A stretch of DNA of 45,254 bases from Clostridiales bacterium (GTDB lineage: Bacteria; Bacillota; Clostridia; Peptostreptococcales; Anaerovoracaceae): assembly GCA_015058275.1 (NCBI GenBank), contig SVCQ01000002.1, forward strand, positions 7,648 through 52,901, written 5' to 3'. Each line of letters opens with the position of its first letter. Position 1 is the stretch's first letter. The notes beneath the pieces are model-generated. The model made no database searches. It was not told the origin of the DNA and saw only the letters and a list, made by a program, of their open reading frames with translations. The position numbers and the translations under genes are program-made. Positions 8,867-18,122 of this stretch are shown here, piece by piece.

Positions 8867-9061
8867 ATGATTACAAAAGATATGGTTATCGGAGAAGTTA
8901 TCAACGAACATCCTGATCTCGTACGCACATTCTTTGCCAACGGCATGATGTGCATCGGATGCCCTGCTTCGCAGGGAGAGTCCATCGGCGAGGCTGCTCA
9001 GGTACACGGCATTGATGCAGACCAGCTGGTCAACGCTCTCAATGAGGCGCTCGGCGCATAG
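8867..9061 (+). CDS. DUF1858 domain protein (hybrid-cluster-protein-associated redox disulfide)
   Basis: A 64-residue stand-alone DUF1858 protein: MITKDMVIGEVINEHPDLVRTFF..., then MMCIGCPAS with the CxxC pair, ending in the typical helix DADQLVNALNEAL. The family is small, common in anaerobes and thought to be a redox or metal-binding module. AAAGGAG lies upstream of ATG 8867. It is monocistronic: its own promoter is predicted upstream and a terminator at 9096-9133. Confidence 0.92.
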   Translation: MITKDMVIGEVINEHPDLVRTFFANGMMCIGCPASQGESIGEAAQVHGIDADQLVNALNEALGA

Positions 9062-9095
9062 TACTTTACAGGTAATAATTCAGGACAATACGAAT

Positions 9096-9133
9096 AGCGG
9101 CGCGGAGTATATAAAAACTCCCTGCCGCTTTTT
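9096..9133 (+). terminator. Intrinsic terminator after DUF1858 gene
   Basis: AGCGGC-(GC)-GGAGT, loop of about 9 nt, ACTCC-(CT)-GCCGCT followed by TTTT. Symmetric internal loop in an 11-bp stem. Confidence 0.85.
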
Positions 9134-9182
9134 GCAAATATAAATGCATGAGTGTAAAATCAGATGGTACAGGAGGGACAAG

Positions 9183-9944
9183 ATGTATTTTGAAGTAAGC
9201 AAAGAAGTATTCGACAAGCTGCCGGATTTCGTGATAGGAGTCGTCGCCGTACAGGGCATAGACAATTCAAAGGAAGTGCCGGCCATAGAGGATATGCTGG
9301 ACAGGTATGCTGAGGAGTGCAGACAGTATTTCGAGGCGTCCGGCAATAAAGCCAAGGACGACCCTTGCGTCACGCCTTACCGCGAGGCGTTCAGGGCCAT
9401 AGGCATCAACCCGAACAGATACGCATGTTCCATCGAGGCGCTCATGGACAGGATAGCCAAGGGCAAGGGAATGCCTCACATCAACCCTGCAGTCGACCTC
9501 GGCAATGCGGTATCGCTCAGATACAGGCTGCCTATAGGCGCCCACGACATGTATACCTTCCTGAGACCTGACGGCACGGGCAGGGGAAGCGAGGATGCCG
9601 GCATCGAGATCAGAGCTGCGGGTCCGGACGATCACTTCAGACCGTTCGGCGCTCCTGAGGGCGAGTTCGACGATCCGGAGCCGGGCGAGATCGTATACGT
9701 ATCGGGCAATGAAGTCAGGACCCGCCGCTGGACCTGGAGACAGAGCGAGCAGGGCAAGATGACTGACAGGACATCTGCCGTATTCTATCCGATCGACGGC
9801 TTTGAGGGAGTCAATTCGGATGATGTCAAAAAGGCAATGAAGGAATTCACAGAGCTCGTAGCCAATTACTTCGCAAGGTCCGGAAGCCGCTGCACCGTAG
9901 CGACCGGCTTTGTGGACAAAGACAATCCGAGATTCGAGTTCTGA
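9183..9944 (+). CDS. B3/B4 domain protein (PheT-like editing-domain homologue)
   Basis: A 253-residue protein made of the B3/B4 domain also found in the beta subunit of phenylalanyl-tRNA synthetase, where it hydrolyses mischarged tRNA. Visible hallmarks are KLPDFVIGVVAVQGIDN, the stretch YREAFRAIGINPNRYACSIEAL, and PHINPAVDLGNAVSLRYRLPIGAHD. Stand-alone versions may deacylate mischarged tRNA. The start is set by AGGAGGG at 9171-9177; an upstream in-frame ATG at 9144 lacks a site. The next gene (cdd) starts 15 bp after its stop. Confidence 0.88.
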   Translation: MYFEVSKEVFDKLPDFVIGVVAVQGIDNSKEVPAIEDMLDRYAEECRQYFEASGNKAKDDPCVTPYREAFRAIGINPNRYACSIEALMDRIAKGKGMPHINPAVDLGNAVSLRYRLPIGAHDMYTFLRPDGTGRGSEDAGIEIRAAGPDDHFRPFGAPEGEFDDPEPGEIVYVSGNEVRTRRWTWRQSEQGKMTDRTSAVFYPIDGFEGVNSDDVKKAMKEFTELVANYFARSGSRCTVATGFVDKDNPRFEF

Positions 9945-9959
9945 TCACTGGGAGAGATC

Positions 9960-10400
9960 ATGTATACAGGCGATATCAGAAAAGACGAAGACATGAAGAG
10001 GCTTCTCATAGAGAAGGCCATAGAGGTGCTGCCTAATTCGCATGCGCCTTATTCAAAATACAATGTAGCCGCTGCGGCGCTCTTTGACTCCGGCGAGATA
10101 TATACCGGCGTCAATGTTGAGAGCGCATCTCTCGGCGCCACGATCTGCGCGGAGCGCAATGCCATATTCCACGCTGTCGCAGAGGGCGAGAAACATCTCA
10201 TCGCAGTAGCCGTGGTCGGTGGACTTAACGGAGACCGCAGCGAGTACTGCGTGCCTTGCGGCATCTGCAGGCAGGTGATGAGGGACTTCGGAGACAAGGA
10301 CAGCATGATCATCCTCTCCGCAAAGACTCCTGATGACTACATGGAGAAGACTCTCGACGAGATGCTGCCTGACAGCTTCGGACCGGAGTCTCTCGACTGA
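9960..10400 (+). CDS. cdd: Cytidine deaminase
   Basis: Deaminates cytidine and deoxycytidine in pyrimidine salvage. The zinc site is intact: CAERNA (Cys63, catalytic Glu65) and PCGICRQ (Cys100, Cys103). The homotetrameric short form is normally ~130-140 residues; this is 146 from ATG 9960, where GGGAGAG is a good binding site. An internal ATG at 9993 would remove 11 residues and is less well supported. Confidence 0.95.
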   Translation: MYTGDIRKDEDMKRLLIEKAIEVLPNSHAPYSKYNVAAAALFDSGEIYTGVNVESASLGATICAERNAIFHAVAEGEKHLIAVAVVGGLNGDRSEYCVPCGICRQVMRDFGDKDSMIILSAKTPDDYMEKTLDEMLPDSFGPESLD

Positions 10401-10419
10401 CGCCGGGCGCGATAATTAT

Positions 10420-11697
10420 ATGAATAAAAGCATCAGCAACGAAATCAAACTTGGACTTCTTACCGTATTGCTCGGCGCATTCTGCGGCGCTGTGATATGG
10501 ATGTTCCTGAGATTGCTGGGGATATGTACCGGCCTCATCTGGGATACTCTCCCGGAGAGGGCCGGTTTTGAGTACCTCCCCGTCGTGATATGCGCTTTGG
10601 GCGGCCTGATCGCCGGCCTTGTGAGGAAGAGATACGGAGACTATCCCGAGGAGCTCCATCAGGTGCTCGGCAGGATCAGAAATGAAAAGCACTACGACTA
10701 CAGCCGCATGGGCGTTATCCTGGTCAGCGCCTTCATACCTCTTGTGATCGGCGCGAGCGTCGGTCCCGAGGCGGGTCTGACAGGCATAATCGCGGGCCTT
10801 TGCTACTGGGTCGGAGACAATGTGAAGTACGCCAGGGAGCAAGCGGAGGAATACTCGAGGATAGGGGCCGCGGTCACTCTCGGAAGCCTCTTCCACGTGC
10901 CGCTCTTCGGCATATTCGCAGTCGAAGAGGATCCTGACGGAGAAGGCGCGGTGCCGGCGATGCCGAAGGCATCGCGGCTGCTTCTCTACGGACTCTCAGC
11001 AGGCGCAGCATGGCTGGTCATGAAGGGACTCGGCAGCCTGCTCGGCACCGCGTCGGAGGGCTTCCCTTCATTTGACTTCGCAGAGCCTGCGGCCGCAGAC
11101 TTTGCGATGATGCTCGTATACATACCGGCAGGCATCGCGCTTTATATCGCGTTCGCCTGCTCAGAGAAACTCACAGGCAGAGCAGCCGGGATCATCCCGC
11201 CTGTCGCCCGTGAGAGCCTGTGCGGGGTCCTTGTCGGCCTGGCGGCAATCTTCGTCCCGGCAGTCACATTCTCGGGCGAAAGCGAGATGGGCATGCTCCC
11301 TGAGACATTCGTAAGCTATGCTCCGGCGACACTGGCAGGGATATGCCTCCTCAAGCTGATCATGACGGCCCTGTGCATACGCTTCGGGCTGAAGGGCGGA
11401 CATTTTTTCCCGCTCATATACGCATGCTCGTGCATGGGCTTCGCTCTGGCGCTCATCGTATTCGGAAGCCTTGCAGGCATAAGCGATGTATCTGCCCTGA
11501 CCGGACATGCGGTGTTCGCTGCGGCGATAATAACCGCGGCTACACTGGGAGCCCAGATGAAGCAGCCGGTGGCAGTCACAATGCTGCTCATGATATGCTT
11601 CCCGGTCCGCTTCCTGCTCTGGATATTCATTTCGGCGGCTCTTGCGGGCAGGACCGGCATATTATCAGATGTGAATAACCGCGGAGTAGTGGTATAA
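10420..11697 (+). CDS. ClC-family chloride channel/transporter
   Basis: A 425-residue multi-pass membrane protein. GASVGPEAGLTG is the second ClC selectivity motif variant (GxxGPExG), and GLKGGHFFPLIYAC corresponds to the GxFxP motif. Start at ATG 10420 gives an N-terminus that runs directly into the first helix; no clear ribosome binding site is present, so coupling to cdd, 19 bp upstream, is likely. ClC proteins exchange chloride (or fluoride) for protons; the ion cannot be assigned. The last codons overlap a terminator. Confidence 0.88.
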   Translation: MNKSISNEIKLGLLTVLLGAFCGAVIWMFLRLLGICTGLIWDTLPERAGFEYLPVVICALGGLIAGLVRKRYGDYPEELHQVLGRIRNEKHYDYSRMGVILVSAFIPLVIGASVGPEAGLTGIIAGLCYWVGDNVKYAREQAEEYSRIGAAVTLGSLFHVPLFGIFAVEEDPDGEGAVPAMPKASRLLLYGLSAGAAWLVMKGLGSLLGTASEGFPSFDFAEPAAADFAMMLVYIPAGIALYIAFACSEKLTGRAAGIIPPVARESLCGVLVGLAAIFVPAVTFSGESEMGMLPETFVSYAPATLAGICLLKLIMTALCIRFGLKGGHFFPLIYACSCMGFALALIVFGSLAGISDVSALTGHAVFAAAIITAATLGAQMKQPVAVTMLLMICFPVRFLLWIFISAALAGRTGILSDVNNRGVVV

Positions 11698-11728
11698 TCA
11701 AACAGATATACTCACTACTCCGTTTTTT
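11682..11728 (+). terminator. Intrinsic terminator of the ClC gene
   Basis: CGGAGTAGTG pairs perfectly with CACTACTCCG (10 bp) across a 21-nt loop and is followed by six T. The left arm lies inside the last codons of the ClC gene. The loop contains a candidate extended -10 promoter for the exporter genes. Confidence 0.85.
11690..11698 (+). promoter_or_regulatory. Candidate extended -10 promoter for the peptide-export genes
   Basis: TGGTATAAT is a perfect extended -10 (TGnTATAAT). It overlaps the ClC stop codon and the left terminator arm. A transcript starting at ~11705 would contain only the right arm and so escape termination. No convincing -35 is visible. Confidence 0.4.
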
Positions 11729-11753
11729 ATTGCGGAGATCATACAGGAGACCG

Positions 11754-13256
11754 ATGGCAGATATTTTCAGGAAATCAATAACAGATAAATTATCCTCGCC
11801 CGAACAGCTGGACAGATCCATCAGGATCATCCCGCCTTCGTTCTGGATCGCCGTTGCCGGAGGAGGCCTTATTATTGCGGTCGCACTTTTGTGGTCCGTA
11901 TTCGGAAGGCTCCCGGTCAGTGTCTCCGCGGGAGGCATGTACATGGGCAGGGACGGCATACACTCGGTCGTAGCTCAGGCAGAGGGCGTAGTAGATACCG
12001 TATATGTGTCTGAGGGCCAGGACGTCAAAAGCGGCCAGGAGATAGCAAGCCTCAGCGACAAGACTTATGCAGATGAGATGCAGGTCCTTCAGGAGCGCAG
12101 GGGGAGCGTCGAGGCGGTCACCTTCTATTCGTATGACGATGATGCGACTCCGGACAACAAAGCCCTGATCGACATAAAGTCGCAGCGCGTGGTGTCGGGC
12201 TCAGGCCTCACCACCGACCAGGAGCTCCTGCGCCAGAAGTCAAAGGACCTCAAAAAGGCCCGCAAGGCAGCCGGATCGTCTCATGACAGGATGATCGCTG
12301 CCGAGGCTGAGTACAAAAAAGCCGCCGCTGAATTCACCGCAGCCCAGGAGGCCTATGCGGCAGCTGAGGAGGCATACAAAAAGGATCCTGCGTCCGAGGA
12401 GAAGGCAAAGGCATACGAGGCTGCAGCCATCGCAATGAACGCGGCCAAGGCGGCTTCATCGGCTGCCGAGACAGCGTACAGCACTGCGGCCCAGACATAC
12501 AATACCAATTATTCCGAACAGAAGTCGCTTGAGGGAGCCGTATCCCAGCTTGAGGCCCAGGTGAGGGCAGACAAAAAGAACAAAGGCAGCCAGGACAGCG
12601 CACTTGAGATGCAGTTCGATTCCGCAAAGGAGAGCGCGCTGGCTCAGATAGACAGCGATATCAGGAAGCTTCAAAAGCAGATAGATGCCCTGACACTGAG
12701 ATCAAGTGCCGACGGCAAGGTGACGGGCCTCAATATAGCGGCCGGCAATGCAGTGCAGGCCGGAGCGACCATATGCAGGATAACCACCGGAAACGAAGAC
12801 GACTCCGAGGTCATCTGCTATATACCGGTAGCTGAGGGACGCAAGATCAAAAAGGGCATGGACGTCTATGTATATCCGTCCACAGTGAACCGCCAGGAGC
12901 AGGGCCACATGGTGGCCAGTGTGACTTCCGTATCTGACTATGTCGTCTCGCAGGAGGAGATGCTCAATCAGCTCGGCGATGCGACGCTGGTGCAGGCATT
13001 CCTGCAGAACGGTCCTGTGGTCAGAGCGGTCTGCGATCTCGAAAAGGATGCGAGCACCGCCAGCGGATACAAGTGGTCCAGCAAAAAGGGCGCGGATATA
13101 ACGCTCGAGGAGGGTACGGTAGTAACGGCAGATATAGTGACCGAAAAGAAAGCCCCTATAACCATGCTGATACCTTACCTCAAGGAGAAGTTCTCGGGAG
13201 ACGAGCCGGTCGTCCCGACACAGCCTCAAAAGACAGAGCAGAGTACAGCAAACTGA
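11754..13256 (+). CDS. HlyD-type secretion adaptor of NHLM peptide export system
   Basis: A 500-residue periplasmic-adaptor-type protein. One membrane helix (~39-62, FWIAVAGGGLIIAVALLWSVF) is followed by a biotinyl-lipoyl-like segment (VVAQAEGVVDTVYVSEGQDVKSGQEIASL), a long Ala/Lys/Glu coiled coil (~165-320) and the second lipoyl half (LRSSADGKVTGLNIAAGNAVQAGATI). This layout and the two ABC exporters downstream match the NHLM bacteriocin secretion protein family. AGGAGA at 11745-11750 fixes the start. In Gram-positives such adaptors sit on the outer face of the membrane. Confidence 0.88.
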   Translation: MADIFRKSITDKLSSPEQLDRSIRIIPPSFWIAVAGGGLIIAVALLWSVFGRLPVSVSAGGMYMGRDGIHSVVAQAEGVVDTVYVSEGQDVKSGQEIASLSDKTYADEMQVLQERRGSVEAVTFYSYDDDATPDNKALIDIKSQRVVSGSGLTTDQELLRQKSKDLKKARKAAGSSHDRMIAAEAEYKKAAAEFTAAQEAYAAAEEAYKKDPASEEKAKAYEAAAIAMNAAKAASSAAETAYSTAAQTYNTNYSEQKSLEGAVSQLEAQVRADKKNKGSQDSALEMQFDSAKESALAQIDSDIRKLQKQIDALTLRSSADGKVTGLNIAAGNAVQAGATICRITTGNEDDSEVICYIPVAEGRKIKKGMDVYVYPSTVNRQEQGHMVASVTSVSDYVVSQEEMLNQLGDATLVQAFLQNGPVVRAVCDLEKDASTASGYKWSSKKGADITLEEGTVVTADIVTEKKAPITMLIPYLKEKFSGDEPVVPTQPQKTEQSTAN

Positions 13257-13275
13257 CAGACAGTGAGGAGGATGG

Positions 13276-15420
13276 ATGAGCAATAATTATGCCAAGACTC
13301 CAACGGTCTATCAGATGGAGGCGACCGAGTGCGGTGCAGCCTCCCTGGCCATGGTGCTCGGCTATTACGGCAAGTTCGTACCTCTCGAACAGCTCCGCAT
13401 AGAGACGGGAGTATCGAGAGACGGATGCAATATGGGTAATATAATGACCGCCGCAAAGAAACTCGGCTTCGAGGTACACGGTTACCGCAAGGGGCTCGAG
13501 GGTCTTTTTGCGCTGCCTGTTCCGTGCATCATACACTGGAACTTCAACCACTTCGTGGTCTGGGAGGGGCGCAAGGGCGATCATTGCTATATAAACGACC
13601 CGGCAGTCGGACGCCGCAAGCTCACTGTCGACGACATCGATGAGTGCTATACGGGAGTTGTCCTGACATTCAAGCCGACCGATGCCTTTGAGAAGTCCAA
13701 CGAAAAGGAAAGCCTGTGGACCTTCGTCAGGGAGAGGCTCAAAGGACAAAAGGCGGGCATATCCGCTCTCATCACGCTTGGATTCTTCCTCGTCATACCG
13801 GGAGTGGTAATACCGCTGTTCTCCAAGGTGTTCATAGACGACATACTGCTGGGAGGCAACCGCGACTGGCTGATCTCTCTTATTGCGGTGATGCTGTTTA
13901 CGATGCTCTTCCAGGCATTCCTTACATACTACAGGTCTACGCTGCTCCTGAGGCTTCAGGACAAGATGATACTCGTCAATGCGTACAAGTTCCAGTCTCA
14001 CATGCTGAGGCTGCCGATCACTTTCTTCAGCCAGAGATATGCGGGCGACCTGTCGACCCGAATCGAAAACAACAATAACATCAGCGTCTTCCTCACGAGC
14101 AATCTCGCCGAGGCGGTGCTGAATTCAATAGTGGCTCCGCTGTATCTTGTAATACTGCTGTTCTTCAGTCCGCTGCTGACACTCATCGCGCTTGTCTTCA
14201 TGGTCATCAATCTGCTCCTGATGAACAAAGCCGCCTCATACCTCAGCGACATGTCCATGAAGGCCCAGCAGGATCAGAGCAAGATGATCGGCACCCTGTT
14301 CTCGGGTATCACGGTCACAGATACCCTCAAGGCATCAGGCACTGAGAATGAATTCGTGAGCCGTCTCCAGGGCAATTACGCCAAGAGCATACTTATGGAG
14401 CAGTCCATGGGATACACCCAGGAGATGCTCAACACCATACCTGAGGTGTCCTCCAATATTCTTAACATAGTCACGCTGGTGGTCGGCGGAGTGCTGGTGA
14501 TCAGGGGCAACATGACAGCAGGCATGCTCGTTGCATATTCGAGCCTGCTTACGTCCTTTACAGCTCCGGTCAACTCGCTCGCCGGATTCATCCAGAACAT
14601 ACAGACCACCAAGGCCGACATGGCCCGTGTCAACGACATAGACAAGTATAAGGTCGATGAGCGCTACGCCCGCGACGAGTACGAAAAGACCGATGAGAAG
14701 CTCACAGGATCTGTTGAGCTTAAAGACGTATCCTTCGGATACGACATACTCAAAGCTCCTCTCGTCGAGAACTTCGGCTTCACCCTCACGCCGGGCAAGT
14801 CGGTAGCCCTTGTCGGCGCATCCGGAAGCGGCAAGTCGACTGTAGCCAAGCTCTGCTCGGGACTCTACGCTCCGTGGTCAGGCGAGATACTCTTTGACGG
14901 CTGTCCTTCGGCCTCGGTTTCGCCGGAGGTCATGTCCTCGAGCGTCTCGACTGTGAGCCAGGACATAATGATGTTCTCCGGCAGCGTCAGGGACAACCTG
15001 ACGATGTGGGACAGGTTCATCATGGATGAGGACATAGTCAATGCAGCCAGGGACGCCTGCATACACGACTTCATCGTATCCAAGCCGGGCGCCTACGAAT
15101 ACCATCTGACTGAGGGAGGCTCCAACCTCTCCGGAGGTCAGAGACAGAGGATAGAGATAGCAAGAGCTCTGGTGAGCAACCCGAGCATCCTGATAATGGA
15201 CGAGGCGACCAGCGCGCTCGACCCTATAGCCGAAAAGCAGATAATCGACAACATCAAGAGGCGCGGATGCAGCTGCATCATAGTCGCCCACAGGCTGTCG
15301 GCTATCAGAGACTGCGATGAGATAATAGTGCTCGAAAACGGCAGGATAGTGCAGCGCGGCACGCACGAAGAACTCTCAAAGGTGCCGGGCCACTACCAGA
15401 GGCTCATCGAAACAATGTGA
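13276..15420 (+). CDS. C39 peptidase-containing ABC exporter (NHLM/NHLP type)
   Basis: A 714-residue three-domain exporter. Residues 1-~135 form a C39 cysteine peptidase with Cys19 (ATECGAASLAMVLGYYG), His92 (NFNHFVVWEG) and Asp108 (NDPAVGRR), which cleaves leaders after a double glycine. A six-helix transmembrane domain follows (~155-450). The ATPase has Walker A GASGSGKST (514-522), signature LSGGQRQR (~618) and Walker B ILIMDEATSALD. It lies 19 bp after the adaptor gene. All catalytic residues are present, so it should both mature and export the peptide encoded at 18123. Confidence 0.95.
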   Translation: MSNNYAKTPTVYQMEATECGAASLAMVLGYYGKFVPLEQLRIETGVSRDGCNMGNIMTAAKKLGFEVHGYRKGLEGLFALPVPCIIHWNFNHFVVWEGRKGDHCYINDPAVGRRKLTVDDIDECYTGVVLTFKPTDAFEKSNEKESLWTFVRERLKGQKAGISALITLGFFLVIPGVVIPLFSKVFIDDILLGGNRDWLISLIAVMLFTMLFQAFLTYYRSTLLLRLQDKMILVNAYKFQSHMLRLPITFFSQRYAGDLSTRIENNNNISVFLTSNLAEAVLNSIVAPLYLVILLFFSPLLTLIALVFMVINLLLMNKAASYLSDMSMKAQQDQSKMIGTLFSGITVTDTLKASGTENEFVSRLQGNYAKSILMEQSMGYTQEMLNTIPEVSSNILNIVTLVVGGVLVIRGNMTAGMLVAYSSLLTSFTAPVNSLAGFIQNIQTTKADMARVNDIDKYKVDERYARDEYEKTDEKLTGSVELKDVSFGYDILKAPLVENFGFTLTPGKSVALVGASGSGKSTVAKLCSGLYAPWSGEILFDGCPSASVSPEVMSSSVSTVSQDIMMFSGSVRDNLTMWDRFIMDEDIVNAARDACIHDFIVSKPGAYEYHLTEGGSNLSGGQRQRIEIARALVSNPSILIMDEATSALDPIAEKQIIDNIKRRGCSCIIVAHRLSAIRDCDEIIVLENGRIVQRGTHEELSKVPGHYQRLIETM

Positions 15421-15425
15421 TATTC

Positions 15426-15448
15426 ATCCCCGGACTGATGCCGGGGAT
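15426..15448 (+). promoter_or_regulatory. Intercistronic hairpin between the two exporters
   Basis: ATCCCCGG and CCGGGGAT form a perfect 8-bp stem with a 7-nt loop. There is no T-run, so it is more likely an mRNA stability or processing element than a terminator; the next gene begins 15 bp later. Confidence 0.5.
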
Positions 15449-15462
15449 ACGGAAGGTGCAAA

Positions 15463-18021
15463 GTGCAGCAGATAATCCTCAGAGGTGGAGATATCCACTA
15501 CACAAATGAAGACCGCGCCGTATACAAGGTGATGCAGGGTACTGTCCTCGTCTATCTGATCCCGGTCAGGGACGGAGTGGACGGAAGGAGACTGCTCATA
15601 GGCGAAATGGAAGCCGGATCAAGGATACCGGGCTTTTACCATGCCTCTGAACTCTACGGAGAGTGGAGGTTCGGCCTTGCTGCGCTGGATACCGCCAGCC
15701 TCGTCCTCGAAGACGGCAAGGCGGATGATGAGCTTATCGCGGAATTCTCCGCGGCAACGGGGATACGCATAGACCTATCCAGCAATCTGAACGAAGCGGT
15801 GATCGAGCAGTACGAAAAGACCGCCGTCAAGGAGGAGGGCTATCTCTACGCCGCAAAGCTCGAAAAGAAAAGGACCAGAGAGCAGTCTCTCGGACTCATA
15901 CATGACTACTTCGATACAGGAAGATCCGTTGCCCGCGATGCGGGATTTGAGGAGACGGGCAGGACTCTTTACGATGCTGCCGCGTACCTCTGCGCTGCCC
16001 AGAAGATAAAGATCGCACCGGTCGACCGCATAACAGAAAGCTGCGGCCGCAGATACGACATCAACGACCTGGCGAGGATATCTCACTTCGTAATACGTGA
16101 GGTAGTGCTCGAAAAGGGCTGGTGGCGCGGAGACTACGGCGCCCTGCTCTGCTACTCGGAAGATGACAGGAGACCTGTAGCCTGTGTCCCTAAGGGGCCG
16201 AAGAGCTACGAATTCTACGATCCGGGTTCGGGAAGATCCGGCAAACTGGACTCTGCGACCGCGGAGACCTTTGCCCCAAAGGCCGTCATGTTCTACAGGC
16301 CGTTCCCTGAGAAGGTCCTTACCAGATGGGATATCTTTAGCTTCGGAATGCAGAAGGTATACAGGAGCGATATCCTGAGGATGCTCGGGCTCACGCTGCT
16401 GGGTACGCTGATCGGACTCCTTGTGCCGTTCCTCAACGAGCAGGCATATGACAAATTCATCCCGATGGGCAACGCTCCGGGGCTCGCACAGCTCGGCGCC
16501 GTGCTGCTGGCATGCTCGCTCGGCAATATCCTGTTCACAGTGGTAAGGAACCTCGCATCATTCAGGTCGATGAGCAGCATGAAATACGCTGTACAGGCCG
16601 CGACCTTCGACAGACTCTTCAGTCTGCCGGAGAGCTTCTTCAGAGATTATGACGCTGCCGAGCTCGGCCAGAGGGCTCTTGGTGTATCGCAGATTTATTC
16701 CGTGCTGGCACAGAACCTGCTCACATCGCTTCTGACAGCGGTGTTCGCCCTGCTTTATCTGTGGAGGATGTTCAACTACTCCTCAGCTATGTCCGTCAGG
16801 GCGCTGGTGATGCTCGTAGCCGTGATGGCCATACTGACGACCCTGGGCTTCAGGCAGATCAAATACGAAGAGCAAAAGAGACGTGTAGACTTAAAGGCGC
16901 AGTCGATATCATTCCAGAACATCCTCGGCATCAGCAAGATCCGCAATGCATGGTCGGAGGACCGTGCGGTGCTGAGATATCTCGGGCGCTTCGTCGAGTC
17001 ACGCAGGATAAACAGGAAGAAAGAAGGCTACACCATGATAGTCAATACGGTGTCCGTATCGATCAACACGCTCTTCTCAGTGATTTTCTATTACATGATG
17101 ATACGCAAAGACGTCAATCTGAGCATCGGTGAGTTCACGGCCTTCGCTGCGGCTTTCGGCTCGTTTGCAGGAGCCATGCTCTCGCTTGTACAGAGCTTCC
17201 TGATGATCAACGAGATAAAGCCGATATACGATTACGCGAGACCTATACTCGAGACTCTGCCTGAGGTGAGCGAGGACGCCGGCATGCCGGGCGACATCGA
17301 GGGTGAGATAGAGGTCAGCAGGGTGACCTTCGGTTATGATCCGGATGAGCCGCCTGTGCTGAGAGACCTTAACCTCCACATAAAGCCGGGCGAGTACGTC
17401 GGCATCGTCGGTACATCGGGCTGCGGTAAATCCACTCTGCTCAAGCTCCTGCTCGGATTCGAGAAGCCTCAGCTCGGCAAGATATATTTTGATAAAAGGG
17501 ATATAGACGAGCTCGACAAAAGAGAGCTCCGCAAGAAGTTCGGAGTCGTGCTGCAAAACGGCGGCTTGATAACAGGCAGCATATATGAGAACATAACCAT
17601 CACATCACCTGGCGCCACGGTCGAGAGAGTCGAGGAGACACTGAGAGAGGTAGGGCTTGAAGAGGACATAAAGGCGATGCCTATGGGCCTCCACACAGTC
17701 ATTGCGGAAGGTGCAGGCACGATATCCGGAGGCCAGGCGCAGAGGCTCCTCATAGCGCGGGCCATAGTCGGCAGGCCAAAGGTGATATTCCTCGATGAGG
17801 CCACCAGCGCACTTGATAACGTGACGCAAAGACAGGTGGTGGATACCCTTGAGAGCATAGACGCCACCAAGCTCGTCATAGCTCACAGGCTGTCGACGGT
17901 GCGCAACTGCGACCGCATAATTGTCATGGATCAGGGCAATATAGCCGAGCAGGGCAGCTACGAGGAGCTTATGGCAAAGAAGGGCCTGTTCTATGACCTT
18001 GCCATACGCCAGCTGTCTTAA
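15463..18021 (+). CDS. NHLP/NHLM-type ABC exporter permease-ATPase without active peptidase
   Basis: An 852-residue protein beginning at GTG with GGAAGG upstream. The first ~280 residues form a soluble domain characteristic of the second NHLM transporter; it lacks the Cys/His peptidase signature. Transmembrane segments follow (~300-580), then an ATPase with Walker A GTSGCGKST (650-658), signature ISGGQAQRLLIARA and Walker B VIFLDEATSALD. The pairing with the C39 exporter and HlyD adaptor is the standard NHLM export trio, in which the two ABC proteins probably form a heterodimer. Confidence 0.92.
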   Translation: MQQIILRGGDIHYTNEDRAVYKVMQGTVLVYLIPVRDGVDGRRLLIGEMEAGSRIPGFYHASELYGEWRFGLAALDTASLVLEDGKADDELIAEFSAATGIRIDLSSNLNEAVIEQYEKTAVKEEGYLYAAKLEKKRTREQSLGLIHDYFDTGRSVARDAGFEETGRTLYDAAAYLCAAQKIKIAPVDRITESCGRRYDINDLARISHFVIREVVLEKGWWRGDYGALLCYSEDDRRPVACVPKGPKSYEFYDPGSGRSGKLDSATAETFAPKAVMFYRPFPEKVLTRWDIFSFGMQKVYRSDILRMLGLTLLGTLIGLLVPFLNEQAYDKFIPMGNAPGLAQLGAVLLACSLGNILFTVVRNLASFRSMSSMKYAVQAATFDRLFSLPESFFRDYDAAELGQRALGVSQIYSVLAQNLLTSLLTAVFALLYLWRMFNYSSAMSVRALVMLVAVMAILTTLGFRQIKYEEQKRRVDLKAQSISFQNILGISKIRNAWSEDRAVLRYLGRFVESRRINRKKEGYTMIVNTVSVSINTLFSVIFYYMMIRKDVNLSIGEFTAFAAAFGSFAGAMLSLVQSFLMINEIKPIYDYARPILETLPEVSEDAGMPGDIEGEIEVSRVTFGYDPDEPPVLRDLNLHIKPGEYVGIVGTSGCGKSTLLKLLLGFEKPQLGKIYFDKRDIDELDKRELRKKFGVVLQNGGLITGSIYENITITSPGATVERVEETLREVGLEEDIKAMPMGLHTVIAEGAGTISGGQAQRLLIARAIVGRPKVIFLDEATSALDNVTQRQVVDTLESIDATKLVIAHRLSTVRNCDRIIVMDQGNIAEQGSYEELMAKKGLFYDLAIRQLS

Positions 18022-18048
18022 AACTTCAGCAATGTCTTAAAAAGGGAA

Positions 18049-18078
18049 TTGGATTGTATATGCTATAGTTAATATAAT
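18049..18078 (+). promoter_or_regulatory. Promoter of the precursor peptide operon
   Basis: TTGGAT (18049-18054), 18-bp spacer, perfect TATAAT (18073-18078). Transcription would begin at ~18085. A small hairpin, CGGGT-GTAT-ACCCG (18084-18097), would be at the extreme 5' end of the message, followed by AAGGAGG before the precursor ATG. This gives the precursor, U32-like and ligase genes expression independent of the exporters. Confidence 0.65.
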
Positions 18079-18122
18079 CAAATCGGGTGTATACCCGGCA
18101 GATGCTTTTAAGGAGGATATCA

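Noticed and set aside
15426-15448. Terminator between the two exporter genes
   Set aside because: Good 8-bp hairpin but no T-run, and the second exporter follows after only 15 bp.
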